Source: DATFWC01 sp963777755
Lineage (GTDB): Bacteria > Pseudomonadota > Alphaproteobacteria > Rhizobiales > Xanthobacteraceae
Assembly (NCBI GenBank): GCA_963777755.1
Contig: CAVZSC010000007.1
Coordinates: 106,811-170,810 of the forward strand
Length of the DNA: 64,000 nt
Direction of reading: 5' to 3'
Shown here in pieces: positions 43,233 through 55,189 of this stretch (within the stretch, counting starts at the first letter, position 1; each line of letters opens with the position of its first letter). The notes under the pieces are model-generated. The model did not search any database, had not been told where the DNA came from, and worked only from the letters and a program-made list of their open reading frames with translations. The translations under genes and the position numbers were made by a program.

Positions 43233-44630
43233 TCAATCCTCGCCGGCGATCGCCAGCGGCAGCTTCTTCTCCAAGCCCATGCGCTTGAGATCGGCGCGGA
43301 CGTCCGGCGTCAGCGTCTGCGTCGGGCGCGTGCGCACCGATCCGGTGACGTCGCTCGCGCGCCCGCCGACCGGATAGCCCATGCGGCCGGCGACGAGGTC
43401 GCCAGGAATTGCCGCCGGATTGCAGATGCTGCGCCCGCTCGAGCGGCGCATCAGGTCCACGTGCAAATGGTCATAGTGGTAGACGTTCGAGCCCGGGCCG
43501 AGCACGGTGGAGAATTGCTGGCACGCGGCCGCGTGCACGTCGCGCAGGAAGCCGCGCTCTTCGGGAAGCCCGCGCCAGCCGTCTTTCACCGTCACCTTGC
43601 GTCCGTCGGCGAGGGTGAAGGACGCGATGTCGAGCGCGTTGCCGAACGCATGCTCGGAAATGCGCGCGCGCGGGTTTCCATTCATGCCGCGGCACGAATA
43701 GGCGGAGATCTGCCGGATCTCGGCCACCGGCTGGCCGAACCAGCGCAACGCAGCCGGCTGCACCGAGCCGACGATCCACTGATCGAGCGCCGAGACCATC
43801 GGGCAGGCGAGCGTCGCCGCCGGTGTCACGGCCGCCGGTCCTGTGGCCACGGCCGGACCCGGCGGGCCGAGCGGCGGCAACGGCTCGGCCTGCTGCGCCG
43901 GCGGAGCGCCATAGGGCGCATGCTGGGCCGGTGCGCCGTAGGTGCGAGGCGACGGGGTGAAATAGGGCTCGGGCGGCTGCGCGCCGGGCGGATCGTAGGG
44001 TCCCTCGCGGGTCGAATAGGGCCGCGGCGATGGATAGGCCTGCCCTGCTCGCATCGGGTATGGCGGCGGCTGGTTACCATAGGGTGGCGCACCCGCCGAG
44101 GACTCCTCGTCCTCGTCCGGGTCGCCGCCGGGCGGCTTGAGCGACATGGGCGCGCCGGGTTGCGCCTGGCCGTACGGCCCGGGCCGGCCTGCATAAGGCC
44201 CCGGCTGGCCGTAAGGCCCGGGATAAGACGGTTGTGCCGCCTGAGCGGGCGGATAAGCCGGCTGAGCCGGCGGATAGGCCGGCTGCGGATAGGGTTGGCG
44301 ATCGTACCCCGGAGAGGCGACCGGGCGCGGCGTCGGCGCATAGCGCGGGATCGTACCGGGCGGCCGCGGGTCGTCGGCGAAGCCGAGAAGCGAGTTCTCG
44401 CCGAGCGCCGCTACCTTGAGCGGGAAATCCGCCCCGCACATCCCCGGGCCGCTGATAGCCGCGACCTGCGCCACGGACGCGTTGAGCTTGACGCTGCCCG
44501 ATTTCAGGCACGCGACTTCCGCCTCATGGCGCCACGCCTCGCGCTGCTCCATGAGCCAGCCGCCGCCGCAGCCGGCAAGGGCAAGGAGCGCGAAGGAGCC
44601 GACGAGATACAAACGAACTCCACGCGTCAT
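43233..44630 (-). CDS. extensin-like lipoprotein
   Basis: 465 residues. Lipobox LALAGC at the N-terminus, so it is probably an outer-membrane or periplasmic lipoprotein. A long Pro/Tyr/Gln-rich middle (about 95-275, with PAYPPAQ and GPYG repeats) is of low complexity. The C-terminal extensin-like domain (about 275-420) has a peptidase-M15-like metal set: His and Asp in ISEHAFGNALDIASF and the late HLHVD in YHYDHLHVDLM. This suggests a D,D- or L,D-peptidase on the cell wall, as inference from the motif. Confidence 0.85.
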   Translation of the reverse strand: MTRGVRLYLVGSFALLALAGCGGGWLMEQREAWRHEAEVACLKSGSVKLNASVAQVAAISGPGMCGADFPLKVAALGENSLLGFADDPRPPGTIPRYAPTPRPVASPGYDRQPYPQPAYPPAQPAYPPAQAAQPSYPGPYGQPGPYAGRPGPYGQAQPGAPMSLKPPGGDPDEDEESSAGAPPYGNQPPPYPMRAGQAYPSPRPYSTREGPYDPPGAQPPEPYFTPSPRTYGAPAQHAPYGAPPAQQAEPLPPLGPPGPAVATGPAAVTPAATLACPMVSALDQWIVGSVQPAALRWFGQPVAEIRQISAYSCRGMNGNPRARISEHAFGNALDIASFTLADGRKVTVKDGWRGLPEERGFLRDVHAAACQQFSTVLGPGSNVYHYDHLHVDLMRRSSGRSICNPAAIPGDLVAGRMGYPVGGRASDVTGSVRTRPTQTLTPDVRADLKRMGLEKKLPLAIAGED

Positions 44631-44805
44631 GCACCGACAATGCGATGCATTCGTTTAACGATCGCTCAACGATCACGGCACGTGAAAACGCGGATGCTGC
44701 ACCGCGCGCGCCAGGGTAAACGCATGGTTACCGCACGGCCTCGCCGGCCCCTTGATCCGGCACCCCATTCAGGTCACATCTCACGCCTCGGGGGAGGCGG
44801 GCCTG

Positions 44806-45039
44806 ATGGACGGCAAGGCAAAGTACATTTTTCCGGTCCTGATCACGGCGATCATCGTGTTCGTCGTGAGCGCCGTCGTGACCTGGCACAATATCGGCTT
44901 CCGCGGCGACTACGTCTCCCGCTGGCTATCTGCGTTCCTGGTCGGCTGGCCGGTGGCGGCGGTGACCGCCTTTTTCGCCATCCCGTTCGTGCGCCGCGCC
45001 ACCCAGCGGCTGGTCGCGCTGCTCGACGGGGCGCATTGA
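44806..45039 (+). CDS. small two-helix membrane protein (DUF2798-like)
   Basis: 77 residues with two membrane helices (FPVLITAIIVFVVSAVVTW and AFLVGWPVAAVTAFFAIPFV) and the basic C-terminal RRATQRLVALL, the pattern of DUF2798 proteins. GGGGGAGG precedes ATG 44806. Its TGA overlaps the amidase ATG (TGATG), so the two are coupled. Function unknown. Confidence 0.8.
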   Translation: MDGKAKYIFPVLITAIIVFVVSAVVTWHNIGFRGDYVSRWLSAFLVGWPVAAVTAFFAIPFVRRATQRLVALLDGAH

Positions 45040-46313
45040 TGCTCTCGGCGCTCGATCTCGCCCGCCGCGTCGAAGCCGGCGAGCTGAGCCCCGCGGGCGT
45101 CGTCGAGCTGTGTGCGCAGGCGATCGCGGCGCGGGAAGCGGAGATCGGCGCATTCCAGGTGCTCGATATCGAACGGGCGCGACGGACCGCGCAAGCTTCC
45201 GCCGACGTGCTCAGGGCTCGTCCGCTGCGCGGACTGCCGGTCGGCATCAAGGACATCTTCGACACCGCCGATTTTCCCACCGAATGCGGCTCCTCCATCT
45301 ATCGCGGCCACCAGCCGGCGACGGACGCCGTCGTGGTGTCGATGGTGCGCCGCGCCGGCGGCCTCGTTCTCGGCAAGACCGTGACCACCACGTTCGCCCA
45401 CATGCACCCGGGCCGGACGCGCAATCCGGTCAACCCGGAGCACACGCCCGGCGGCTCGTCCTCGGGCTCGGCCGCGGCGGTCGCGGCCGGCATGCTGCCG
45501 ATCGCCTTCGGTACGCAGACCGGCGGGTCGGTGATCCGCCCTGCCGCCTTCTGCGGCGTTGCGGGATTCAAGCCGTCCTACAAGCTCATCCCGACGGTCG
45601 GCGCCAAGTGCTTCTCCTGGCATCTCGATACGGTCGGCCTGTTCGCGGCCGGCGTCGCCGATGTGGCGTTCGCGGCGGCCGCGGTCACCGAGCGCGATCT
45701 GCGGGTCGACCGGCGGCCGCCGTCGCCGCCGCGCATCGCGCTTGTGCGCAGCCACCTGTGGCCGGATGCGAGCGCCGCCATGCGGGCGGCCGTGGAAAGC
45801 ACGGCCGCAGCCGCGGCGCGCGCAGGCGCGCGCGTCGAGGACGTGGATCTCGCACCGATCATCGAAGAGGCGTGGCGGCTGCACCCGGTGATCCAGGACT
45901 ATGAAGCCTACCGCGCGCTCGCCTTCGAATACGACCGCTACCGCGAGCAGATCCCGCCGGTCACGCGCGAACTGCTCGACGCGGCATCAGCCATCACCGC
46001 CGACCAGTACGACGCAGCCCGCCGCACCGCGCGGCTGGCGCGTCAGGCCTTCAACGAGATGATGACCGATTGGGATGTCGTGCTCACGCCGTCGGCACCA
46101 GATGCGGCGCCGCGGACCTTGGGCTCGACCGGCTCGGCCAATTTCAATCGGCTGTGGACGTTGCTCGGGACGCCTGCCGTCAATGTGCCCGGGTACCGCA
46201 ATGCCGAAGGGCTGCCGCTCGGCGTGCAGGTGGTTGGGCGGTTTGGCCGCGACCATGCGGCCCTCGAGGCGTCGCTGTTCGTTGAGGATGCGATCCGACG
46301 AATGGGCGCATGA
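45039..46313 (+). CDS. amidase, amidase-signature family
   Basis: 424 residues. The Ser-cisSer-Lys triad is clear: Lys in VGIKDIFDTADFPT near residue 71, and the glycine/serine-rich loop HTPGGSSSGSAAAVAAG with GTQTGGSVIRPAAFCG. Cytoplasmic hydrolysis of an amide; the substrate is not evident. The frame is open far upstream, but the TGATG junction with the preceding gene sets the start. Confidence 0.9.
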   Translation: MLSALDLARRVEAGELSPAGVVELCAQAIAAREAEIGAFQVLDIERARRTAQASADVLRARPLRGLPVGIKDIFDTADFPTECGSSIYRGHQPATDAVVVSMVRRAGGLVLGKTVTTTFAHMHPGRTRNPVNPEHTPGGSSSGSAAAVAAGMLPIAFGTQTGGSVIRPAAFCGVAGFKPSYKLIPTVGAKCFSWHLDTVGLFAAGVADVAFAAAAVTERDLRVDRRPPSPPRIALVRSHLWPDASAAMRAAVESTAAAAARAGARVEDVDLAPIIEEAWRLHPVIQDYEAYRALAFEYDRYREQIPPVTRELLDAASAITADQYDAARRTARLARQAFNEMMTDWDVVLTPSAPDAAPRTLGSTGSANFNRLWTLLGTPAVNVPGYRNAEGLPLGVQVVGRFGRDHAALEASLFVEDAIRRMGA

Positions 46314-46547
46314 CCCCGCTCAGGCGCCCCATCCGGAGGGACCAGGGCGGAATTCAGACAAGATTTCTCCACAAATCGGCATTGCGCTGCGAGCGGGATT
46401 GTCGCGTTCGGATTCAAGCACTTGAAATAGTTTCACTAGTTACTTCCGCGGCTCTGACAGGAACTTACCGCACTGCAATACGTTTCCTTCTTCGGATCGG
46501 CGCCTCATTCTGCTAGATTATGCTTATCCTGACACAAGAGGAGACCT

Positions 46548-46637
46548 ATGGCCGTTGATCTTACCGTGAAGCTGAATGTGCTGGCGGTCTGCATGGCATT
46601 CGCCTTTGTGGGCGCCATCCTGATGGGTGCATTCTAG
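46548..46637 (+). CDS. 29-residue single-helix membrane protein
   Basis: A tiny gene with a strong ribosome site (AGAGGAG six bases before the ATG). The product starts MAVDLTVKLNVLAV and ends GAILMGAF, with one hydrophobic helix of about 20 residues and little else. A perfect hairpin with a T-tract follows 83 bases later, so the unit has its own terminator. Similar tiny proteins occur in related genomes, as I recall. It may be a subunit or modulator of a membrane complex. The region 46314-46547 before it holds only its likely promoter. Confidence 0.65.
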   Translation: MAVDLTVKLNVLAVCMAFAFVGAILMGAF

Positions 46638-46719
46638 AGACGGGAGTCCAACGACAACGCCATCCGCCCTCTTGTCGAATTGCGGCGAGCCGGGCGGGAA
46701 GTGGCCAGCGAGTTCCCAG

Positions 46720-46757
46720 GACACCGGAGAGCACTCTCTCCGGTGTCTTTTATTTTG
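46720..46757 (+). terminator. Rho-independent terminator after the tiny membrane protein gene
   Basis: GACACCGGAGAG and CTCTCCGGTGTC form a perfect 12-bp stem with loop CACT, followed by TTTTATTTT. Confidence 0.92.
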
Positions 46758-46770
46758 CGGTTGCTGAATT

Positions 46771-46875
46771 GTAGGGTGGGCAAGGCGCAATACTTTCCTT
46801 GTCCGCGTGGGCAACATCGTCGACGCGCCTTGCCCACGTGCGAACGACACAGCAATGCGATTTTGCCCACCCTAC
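46771..46875. repeat. dispersed palindromic repeat, GGTGGGCA type, copy 2
   Basis: GTAGGGTGGGCA at the left and TTTTGCCCACCCTAC at the right, with GTCCGCGTGGGCAA and TTGCCCACGTGCGA inside. Same layout as 12725-12826. With the terminator it accounts for the gap 46638-46984. Confidence 0.88.
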
Positions 46876-46984
46876 GAAACGAATGGTTTCGCGTCCGCTG
46901 ACTGCGCGAATGAATGAGGGAGCCATTTCCGGCTCAACGTGTTGACTATGGCGCTGATGCCATGAACCCGGCCGAGGAGATCCC

Positions 46985-47584
46985 ATGGCCCCGACAACCC
47001 TGCTGGCGCTCGCAGGCGTCACCACGACCCCCGCCCGCCTGGCCGATGCCGCCGTCGTCGTCATCGATGCGCAACAGGAATATGTCGACGGGCGGCTCCC
47101 GCTCGCGGGCGTCGGCCCGGCCCTTGCGGAGATCGGTCGGCTGCTGGCGCGAGCCCGCGCCGCCAACACGCCGGTCATCCACATCGTGCATCAGGGCGGC
47201 TCGGCGGGCCCGTTTGCGCCCGGCACGCCGGGCGTGGAGATCGCCTCGCCCGCCACGCCGGCGCCGAACGAGCCGGTCCTGACCAAGCGATTGCCCAACG
47301 CGTTCGCGTCGACCGATCTCGCCGACCGCCTGCATGCCCTCAAGCGCCCGGAGATCGTGCTGGTCGGCTTCATGACCCACATGTGCGTGGAGGCGACCGC
47401 CCGCGCCGCCATCGACGTCGGCCTTAAGGCGACCGTGGTGGCGAACGCCACCGCAACCCGCGACCTGCCCGATCCGCTGACCGGGCAGGCGGTGTCGGCG
47501 GCGGAAGTGCAGCGCAACGCGCTCGCCGCGCTCGCCGACCGCTTCGCCACGGTGGTGCTGGGCGTGGAGGCGATCCGCGACTGA
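46985..47584 (+). CDS. isochorismatase-family cysteine hydrolase
   Basis: 199 residues. Catalytic triad: Asp in AVVVIDAQQEYVDGRL, Lys in VLTKRLPNAFASTDL, Cys in VLVGFMTHMCVEATARAA. The compact form resembles YcaC/nicotinamidase-like hydrolases. GAGGAG precedes the ATG. It stands alone, with repeats on both sides, so context gives no substrate. Confidence 0.87.
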   Translation: MAPTTLLALAGVTTTPARLADAAVVVIDAQQEYVDGRLPLAGVGPALAEIGRLLARARAANTPVIHIVHQGGSAGPFAPGTPGVEIASPATPAPNEPVLTKRLPNAFASTDLADRLHALKRPEIVLVGFMTHMCVEATARAAIDVGLKATVVANATATRDLPDPLTGQAVSAAEVQRNALAALADRFATVVLGVEAIRD

Positions 47585-47633
47585 TGGTTGCGACTTCCAT
47601 CCTGAAGTGCGCCGCGATCGACCACTTCAGAAC

Positions 47634-47796
47634 CGTCATCGTGAGGTGCTCGGCGCATTCCGCACTGGTGGTTCAGACGCCTGCAGTGCGCGCGCCGAGC
47701 CTCGTCCTTCGAGAGCCTCAGGAGATGAACGGCCCGGGCCGTCGGCCTTCGAGGCCCGGCGCACGAAGAGTGCGCCGGGCGCCTCAGGCTGACGGT
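47634..47796. repeat. dispersed palindromic repeat, GAGGTGCTCGG type, copy 2
   Basis: CGTCATCGTGAGGTGCTCGG at the left and GCGCCTCAGGCTGACGG at the right, with the shared inner block GGCGCACGAAGAGTGCGCC. Longer than copy 1 at 30679-30797 because of extra central sequence. Lies between the convergent hydrolase and metH genes. Confidence 0.8.
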
Positions 47797-47820
47797 TGTT
47801 TGTCAGGGATTACCGCGCGC

Positions 47821-51572
<3,752 letters not shown>

Positions 51573-51573
<1 letters not shown>

Positions 51574-52493
51574 CACGCTGGTTCCTGCTTGTGCTCCGCG
51601 CGCAAGCCGAGCAGGTGGCAGATCGCGAACACCAGGTCGGCGCGGTTCATGGTGTAGAAGTGGAAGTCGGTGACGCCGCGATCGACCAGGTCGAGCACCT
51701 GCTCGGCGGCGACCGCAGCGGCGATCAGCTTGCGGGTGGCGGGGTCGTCATCGAGGCCGTCGAACCGCTCGGCTAGCCAGTCCGGCACCGTGGTGCCGCA
51801 GCGGGTGGCGAAATTCTTCGCCTGCTTGAAATTCTGCACCGGCAGGATGCCGGGCACGATGGGGATCTCGATGCCGCGTGCCCGCACCTTGTCGAGGTAG
51901 CGGAAATAGAGGTCGTTCTCGAAGAAGAACTGGGTCATCGCGCGGGTCGCGCCGGCGTCGACCTTCTGCTTCAGCATGTCGATGTCGGCTGCGACCGACG
52001 GGCTGTCGGGATGCTTCTCCGGATAGGCGGAGACCGACACTTCGACGTCGGCGATGCGCTTGATCCCGGCGACCAGGTCGGCCGCATGGAGGTAGCCGCC
52101 CGGATGCGGCGCGTAGCGCGTTCCGACGCCGTCCGGCGGATCGCCGCGCAGCGCCACGATGTGCCGCACGCCCGCCTCGCAATAGGCGCGGATCACCGCG
52201 TCGATGTCCTGGCACGAGGCGGCGACGCAGGTCAGGTGCGCCGCCGGGGTGAGCGGCGTCTCGTCGAGGATGCGCTTCACCGTCGCGTGGGTGCGCTCGC
52301 GCGTCGAGCCGCCGGCGCCGTAGGTCACGGAGACGAAGCTGGGCGCCAGCGGGCTCAACCGCTTGATCAAGTCCCACAGCGTCTTGTCCATCTCCTCGGT
52401 CTTGGGCGGAAAGAACTCGAACGAGACGCGGATGTGTCCCGTGCCGGTGCGGCCGACGAAGCGGCTCGCGCGCGTGCCGGTGTCCGGCTGCAT
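51573..52493 (-). CDS. metF: methylenetetrahydrofolate reductase
   Basis: 306 residues. Reduces 5,10-methylene-THF to 5-methyl-THF, the methyl donor for MetH. Landmarks: VSFEFFPPKTEEMDKTLW, VSVTYGAGGSTRERT, HIVALRGDPPDG, VSVSAYPEKHPDSP and AMTQFFFENDLYF. ATG 52491-52493 overlaps the stop of the upstream regulator (TGATG), and its own stop overlaps metH, so translation of all three is coupled. Confidence 0.96.
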
Positions 52494-53512
52494 CACGCAA
52501 CCTCCCGCGCCGCGTGCGCCGGCGCGCCGACCGGCTCGGCGACATGCATTCGACGGTCCTGCGCGAGCCACAGCGACACCGCGATCTTTCCCTGCGAGCC
52601 CGCATCGGGGGGCAAGGTGCGGTGCGCCGCGACGTCGAGACTAGCCGCCGTCATCCATTGGCTGATCGTCTCGGCGGCGAAGCCGAGGCGCCGATGCGCA
52701 TGCTCCTCCCGCAGGAACTCGAGATCATGCGGCGCGAAGTCGACCACCAGCAGGCGGCCGCCCGGCCGCAGCATGTGCGCCGCCTCACCGATCGCACGGG
52801 CGCCGTCGTCGAGGAAGTGCAGCACCTGATGCACGATGACGACGTCGAAGCTCTGGCGCGGCAGCGCGAGATCGAAGATGTCGGCATGGCGCACGCTGCA
52901 GTGGCGCAGGCCCGCCCGCTCCAGCCGCGAGCGGGCGATTGCCAGCATCTCGAGCGACAGGTCGAGGCCGAGGCCCCGCTCGATGCGCGGGCCGAACAGC
53001 TCGAGCATGCGGCCAGTGCCGGTGCCGAGGTCGAGCAACGAGCGGAACGGCCGCTCGCCCAGCGCCTCGATGATCGCCGCCTCGACCGCCGCATCGGCCA
53101 CGTGCAGTTGGCGGATGCGGTCCCACTCGGCCGCATGGTCGGCGAAATAGGCCTGCGCGGCGGCGGCACGGGCGGCGCGCACGGCGGCGAGCCGCTCGCG
53201 GTCGCGCGCGAGGACCGGATCGGCCGCATCGAGCCGCGACAGCAGCGCCCGCGCCACGTCGGCCGCGGCGGCGCGGTCGGCCATGCGGAAGAACGCCCAG
53301 CTGCCCTCGCGGAATCGCTCCACCAGGCCGGCTTCGGCCAGGAGCCGCAGATGCCGCGAGATGCGCGGCTGCGATTGGCGCAGGATGTCGGTAAGCTCGG
53401 AGACGGTCAGCTCGGCCTCAGCCAGGAGCGCCAGCACGCGCAGGCGCGTCGTCTCGCCGGCCGCCTTGAGCATGGCGTTGAGAGCATTGAAGCCAATCGG
53501 CGACTGCGGCAT
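52493..53512 (-). CDS. sahR: ArsR-type regulator fused to a methyltransferase, SahR-like
   Basis: 339 residues. Residues 10-85 are an ArsR winged helix (AGETTRLRVLALLAEAELTVSELT, QSQPRISRHLRLLAEAGLVERFREG). About 140-290 is a class I methyltransferase fold (FRSLLDLGTGTGRMLELFG, GLGLDLSLEMLAIARSRL, VVIVHQVLHFLDDGA). SahR proteins of Alphaproteobacteria have this fusion, sense S-adenosylhomocysteine and repress methionine-cycle genes. The location at the head of metF-metH and the palindrome upstream agree. Whether the methyltransferase part is active is open. Confidence 0.85.
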   Translation of the reverse strand: MPQSPIGFNALNAMLKAAGETTRLRVLALLAEAELTVSELTDILRQSQPRISRHLRLLAEAGLVERFREGSWAFFRMADRAAAADVARALLSRLDAADPVLARDRERLAAVRAARAAAAQAYFADHAAEWDRIRQLHVADAAVEAAIIEALGERPFRSLLDLGTGTGRMLELFGPRIERGLGLDLSLEMLAIARSRLERAGLRHCSVRHADIFDLALPRQSFDVVIVHQVLHFLDDGARAIGEAAHMLRPGGRLLVVDFAPHDLEFLREEHAHRRLGFAAETISQWMTAASLDVAAHRTLPPDAGSQGKIAVSLWLAQDRRMHVAEPVGAPAHAAREVA

Positions 53513-53539
53513 CGTGCGTTCCCGGCAAGGCCGTCTATC

Positions 53540-53560
53540 ACATAAAGACATCTTTATACG
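53540..53560. promoter_or_regulatory. probable SahR operator
   Basis: ATAAAGA-CA-TCTTTAT (53542-53557) is a perfect inverted repeat in an AT-rich patch 30 bases upstream of the sahR start. It closely fits the remembered ATAAAGATATCTTTAT-type SahR motif and would let the protein control its own operon. Confidence 0.7.
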
Positions 53561-53684
53561 GTTAAGCGATGGGCCACAAGCCATTTGTATTGGGCGGGTG
53601 CCCCGATGTTCAAATCCGGTCGGGAATGACACCCTCGACATCGATGTCATCCAACCCTATTCTGTCAGATATTGAACTCCTGTC

Positions 53685-53984
53685 ATGCTCGTAAGCACCA
53701 TGAACGAAAACGCCAAGAAATCGGCCGGAGAACCCCTTCGGGCATGGTCGACCCGCCTGACGTCCGGCGGTCGTGTCGTACTGCCCGCAGAGGTGCGGGC
53801 GGCACTCGGCCTCAAGGATGGGACGCCGGTTCGCGTGCGCCTGGAGGAAGGCAAGATCGTCATCATCCCGTTTGGCGAAATCGTCCGCGACATCCAGGAC
53901 CGCTGGCGCAAGTACATTCCTGGGGATCGTTCACTCGCAGACGAACTGATCGCCGACCGTCGCGCCGAGGCAAAGCGTGAGTAG
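53685..53984 (+). CDS. vapB: AbrB/VapB-type antitoxin
   Basis: 99 residues. AbrB-like swapped hairpin (STRLTSGGRVVLPAEVRAALGL, TPVRVRLEEGKIVII) for DNA binding, then an acidic/basic C-terminal tail that would hold the toxin. The overlap with the PIN gene (stop TAG inside GTGAGTAG) fixes it as the antitoxin. ATG 53700 (MNENAKK) is an alternative start. Confidence 0.85.
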   Translation: MLVSTMNENAKKSAGEPLRAWSTRLTSGGRVVLPAEVRAALGLKDGTPVRVRLEEGKIVIIPFGEIVRDIQDRWRKYIPGDRSLADELIADRRAEAKRE

Positions 53985-54360
53985 CGTCGTCTTCGACGCT
54001 TCCGCGCTGGTCGCCCTCTTCCGCAGAGAAGCAGGCGCCGACCATGTTGCCCAGCATCTTGGCGACGTCGCGATGTCGGCCACGAATATCGCGGAGACGT
54101 ACGGACGTCTGTTGCGCGAAGCGTATCGTCCCGACGAGTTGCGGCGCGACATCGAAGAACTCGGCATCGACATCCATTCATTGGACGCCGAACAGGCCTT
54201 CAGGGTCGGCGAGATGGAAAAAGAGACCCGGCAGCTGGGGCTTTCGCTTGGAGACCGCGCTTGTCTCGTGCTGGCGCGAATGCTGGGTGTCCCGGCCCTG
54301 ACTGCCGACCGGGAATGGCGCAACCTCGACCTTGGCATCGCCATTGTGGTCATCCGATGA
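53977..54360 (+). CDS. vapC: PIN-domain ribonuclease toxin VapC
   Basis: 127 residues from GTG 53977. PIN acidic set: Asp7 (VVFDASALVAL), Glu in SATNIAETYG, Asp in LSLGDRACLVLA and Asp in ALTADREW. VapC toxins cut tRNA or rRNA when free of VapB. The stop overlaps the start of a tRNA-modifying enzyme gene (ATGA), an unusual third member. Confidence 0.9.
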   Translation: MSSVVFDASALVALFRREAGADHVAQHLGDVAMSATNIAETYGRLLREAYRPDELRRDIEELGIDIHSLDAEQAFRVGEMEKETRQLGLSLGDRACLVLARMLGVPALTADREWRNLDLGIAIVVIR

Positions 54361-54866
54361 GCCAGGTCCCCGTCGACCCCTATGCCATCCGCCCGGGCGA
54401 AATCGCCGCTCCCCTGCCCGAGCGGTTCGATGCCCAGGTCTATTTCGTCGGGCGCATCCGCACCCCGTGGACGCGGCGCGAGGACTGTCCGAAGAACGCG
54501 CGCGAGTCCGATGCGGTCTGCACCATCGAGGTCGACCCGCGCTGGCAGGCAGCGCTGACCGGCATCGACACCTGCACCCACCTCCTGGTGCTCTACTGGA
54601 TGGATCGGGCGCGCCGCGATCTCGTGGTGCAGGCACCGCGCCACTATACCGAGCCGCGCGGCACCTTCGCGTTGCGCTCGCCGGTGCGGCCGAACCCGAT
54701 TGCCGCAAGCGTTGTGCGTCTCGTGGGCGTCGACGGCACCCGCCTCTCTGTGGTCGGCATCGACTGCCTCGACGGCACCCCGCTGATCGACCTCAAGCCC
54801 TATTTCGCCTCGATCGACGCGGTCCCCGATGCCGTGGTCGGCTGGCACGCCGAGGAGCGCCGATAG
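54357..54866 (+). CDS. TrmO/TsaA-like tRNA methyltransferase
   Basis: 169 residues of the TsaA/TrmO (UPF0066) beta-barrel family, which N6-methylates t6A37 of tRNA using SAM. Motifs: VYFVGRIRTPWTRREDCPKNA, LTGIDTCTHLLVLYWMDRARRD, RGTFALRSPVRPNPIAASVVRL and DGTPLIDLKPYF. ATG 54357 overlaps the vapC stop by four bases, so the gene is coupled to the toxin-antitoxin pair. Both a plain housekeeping role and a link to tRNA damage by VapC are possible. Confidence 0.88.
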   Translation: MSQVPVDPYAIRPGEIAAPLPERFDAQVYFVGRIRTPWTRREDCPKNARESDAVCTIEVDPRWQAALTGIDTCTHLLVLYWMDRARRDLVVQAPRHYTEPRGTFALRSPVRPNPIAASVVRLVGVDGTRLSVVGIDCLDGTPLIDLKPYFASIDAVPDAVVGWHAEERR

Positions 54867-54882
54867 TTCAGCCTGTCGGCTC

Positions 54883-54936
54883 GTCATTCCGGACGGCGAG
54901 CCCTACGAGCCGATCCGGGCGCTCGGCCGGAATGAC
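54883..54936. repeat. inverted repeat, GTCATTCCGG type
   Basis: GTCATTCCGG (54883-54892) is mirrored exactly by CCGGAATGAC (54927-54936). It marks the end of the chromosomal gene block; the integrated element begins shortly after. From 54937 to 55033 nothing else is seen. Confidence 0.75.
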
Positions 54937-55033
54937 AAACCGTAAGGTTCCGATCTGAACCTCCCGGCCTCCTCGCGAGACCAATGAATATCCGCCGGGG
55001 GGCGGTGTCGGGGCGGAACCAAACTCCGCCAAG

Positions 55034-55073
55034 CTATGATCCGGCACCGTTCTCTATGATCCGGTGCTGTTCT
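55034..55073. repeat. two tandem 20-base repeats upstream of the integrase
   Basis: CTATGATCCGGCACCGTTCT is followed directly by CTATGATCCGGTGCTGTTCT. Further on, TGATAGGGCA occurs twice at a 12-base step (55154-55163 and 55166-55175), just before the integrase ribosome site. These are plausible binding sites for the integrase or its regulator, or part of an attachment site. Confidence 0.7.
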
Positions 55074-55189
55074 CAAAACCCCACATCAATTCGGCAATTC
55101 TGGCCGTCAAGGTCTTCTCTCGCCCGCCGCTATCCGCTACAATCCGCCGTCCGTGATAGGGCACATGATAGGGCAGAGAGGTGGATGGA

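Noticed and set aside
42807..45038. A very long upstream extension of the amidase frame
   Set aside because: It runs antisense through the extensin-like gene. The TGATG overlap at 45037-45041 gives the natural start.
55034..55175. CRISPR-like array
   Set aside because: Only two copies of each repeat, without spacers of equal length, and no cas genes.
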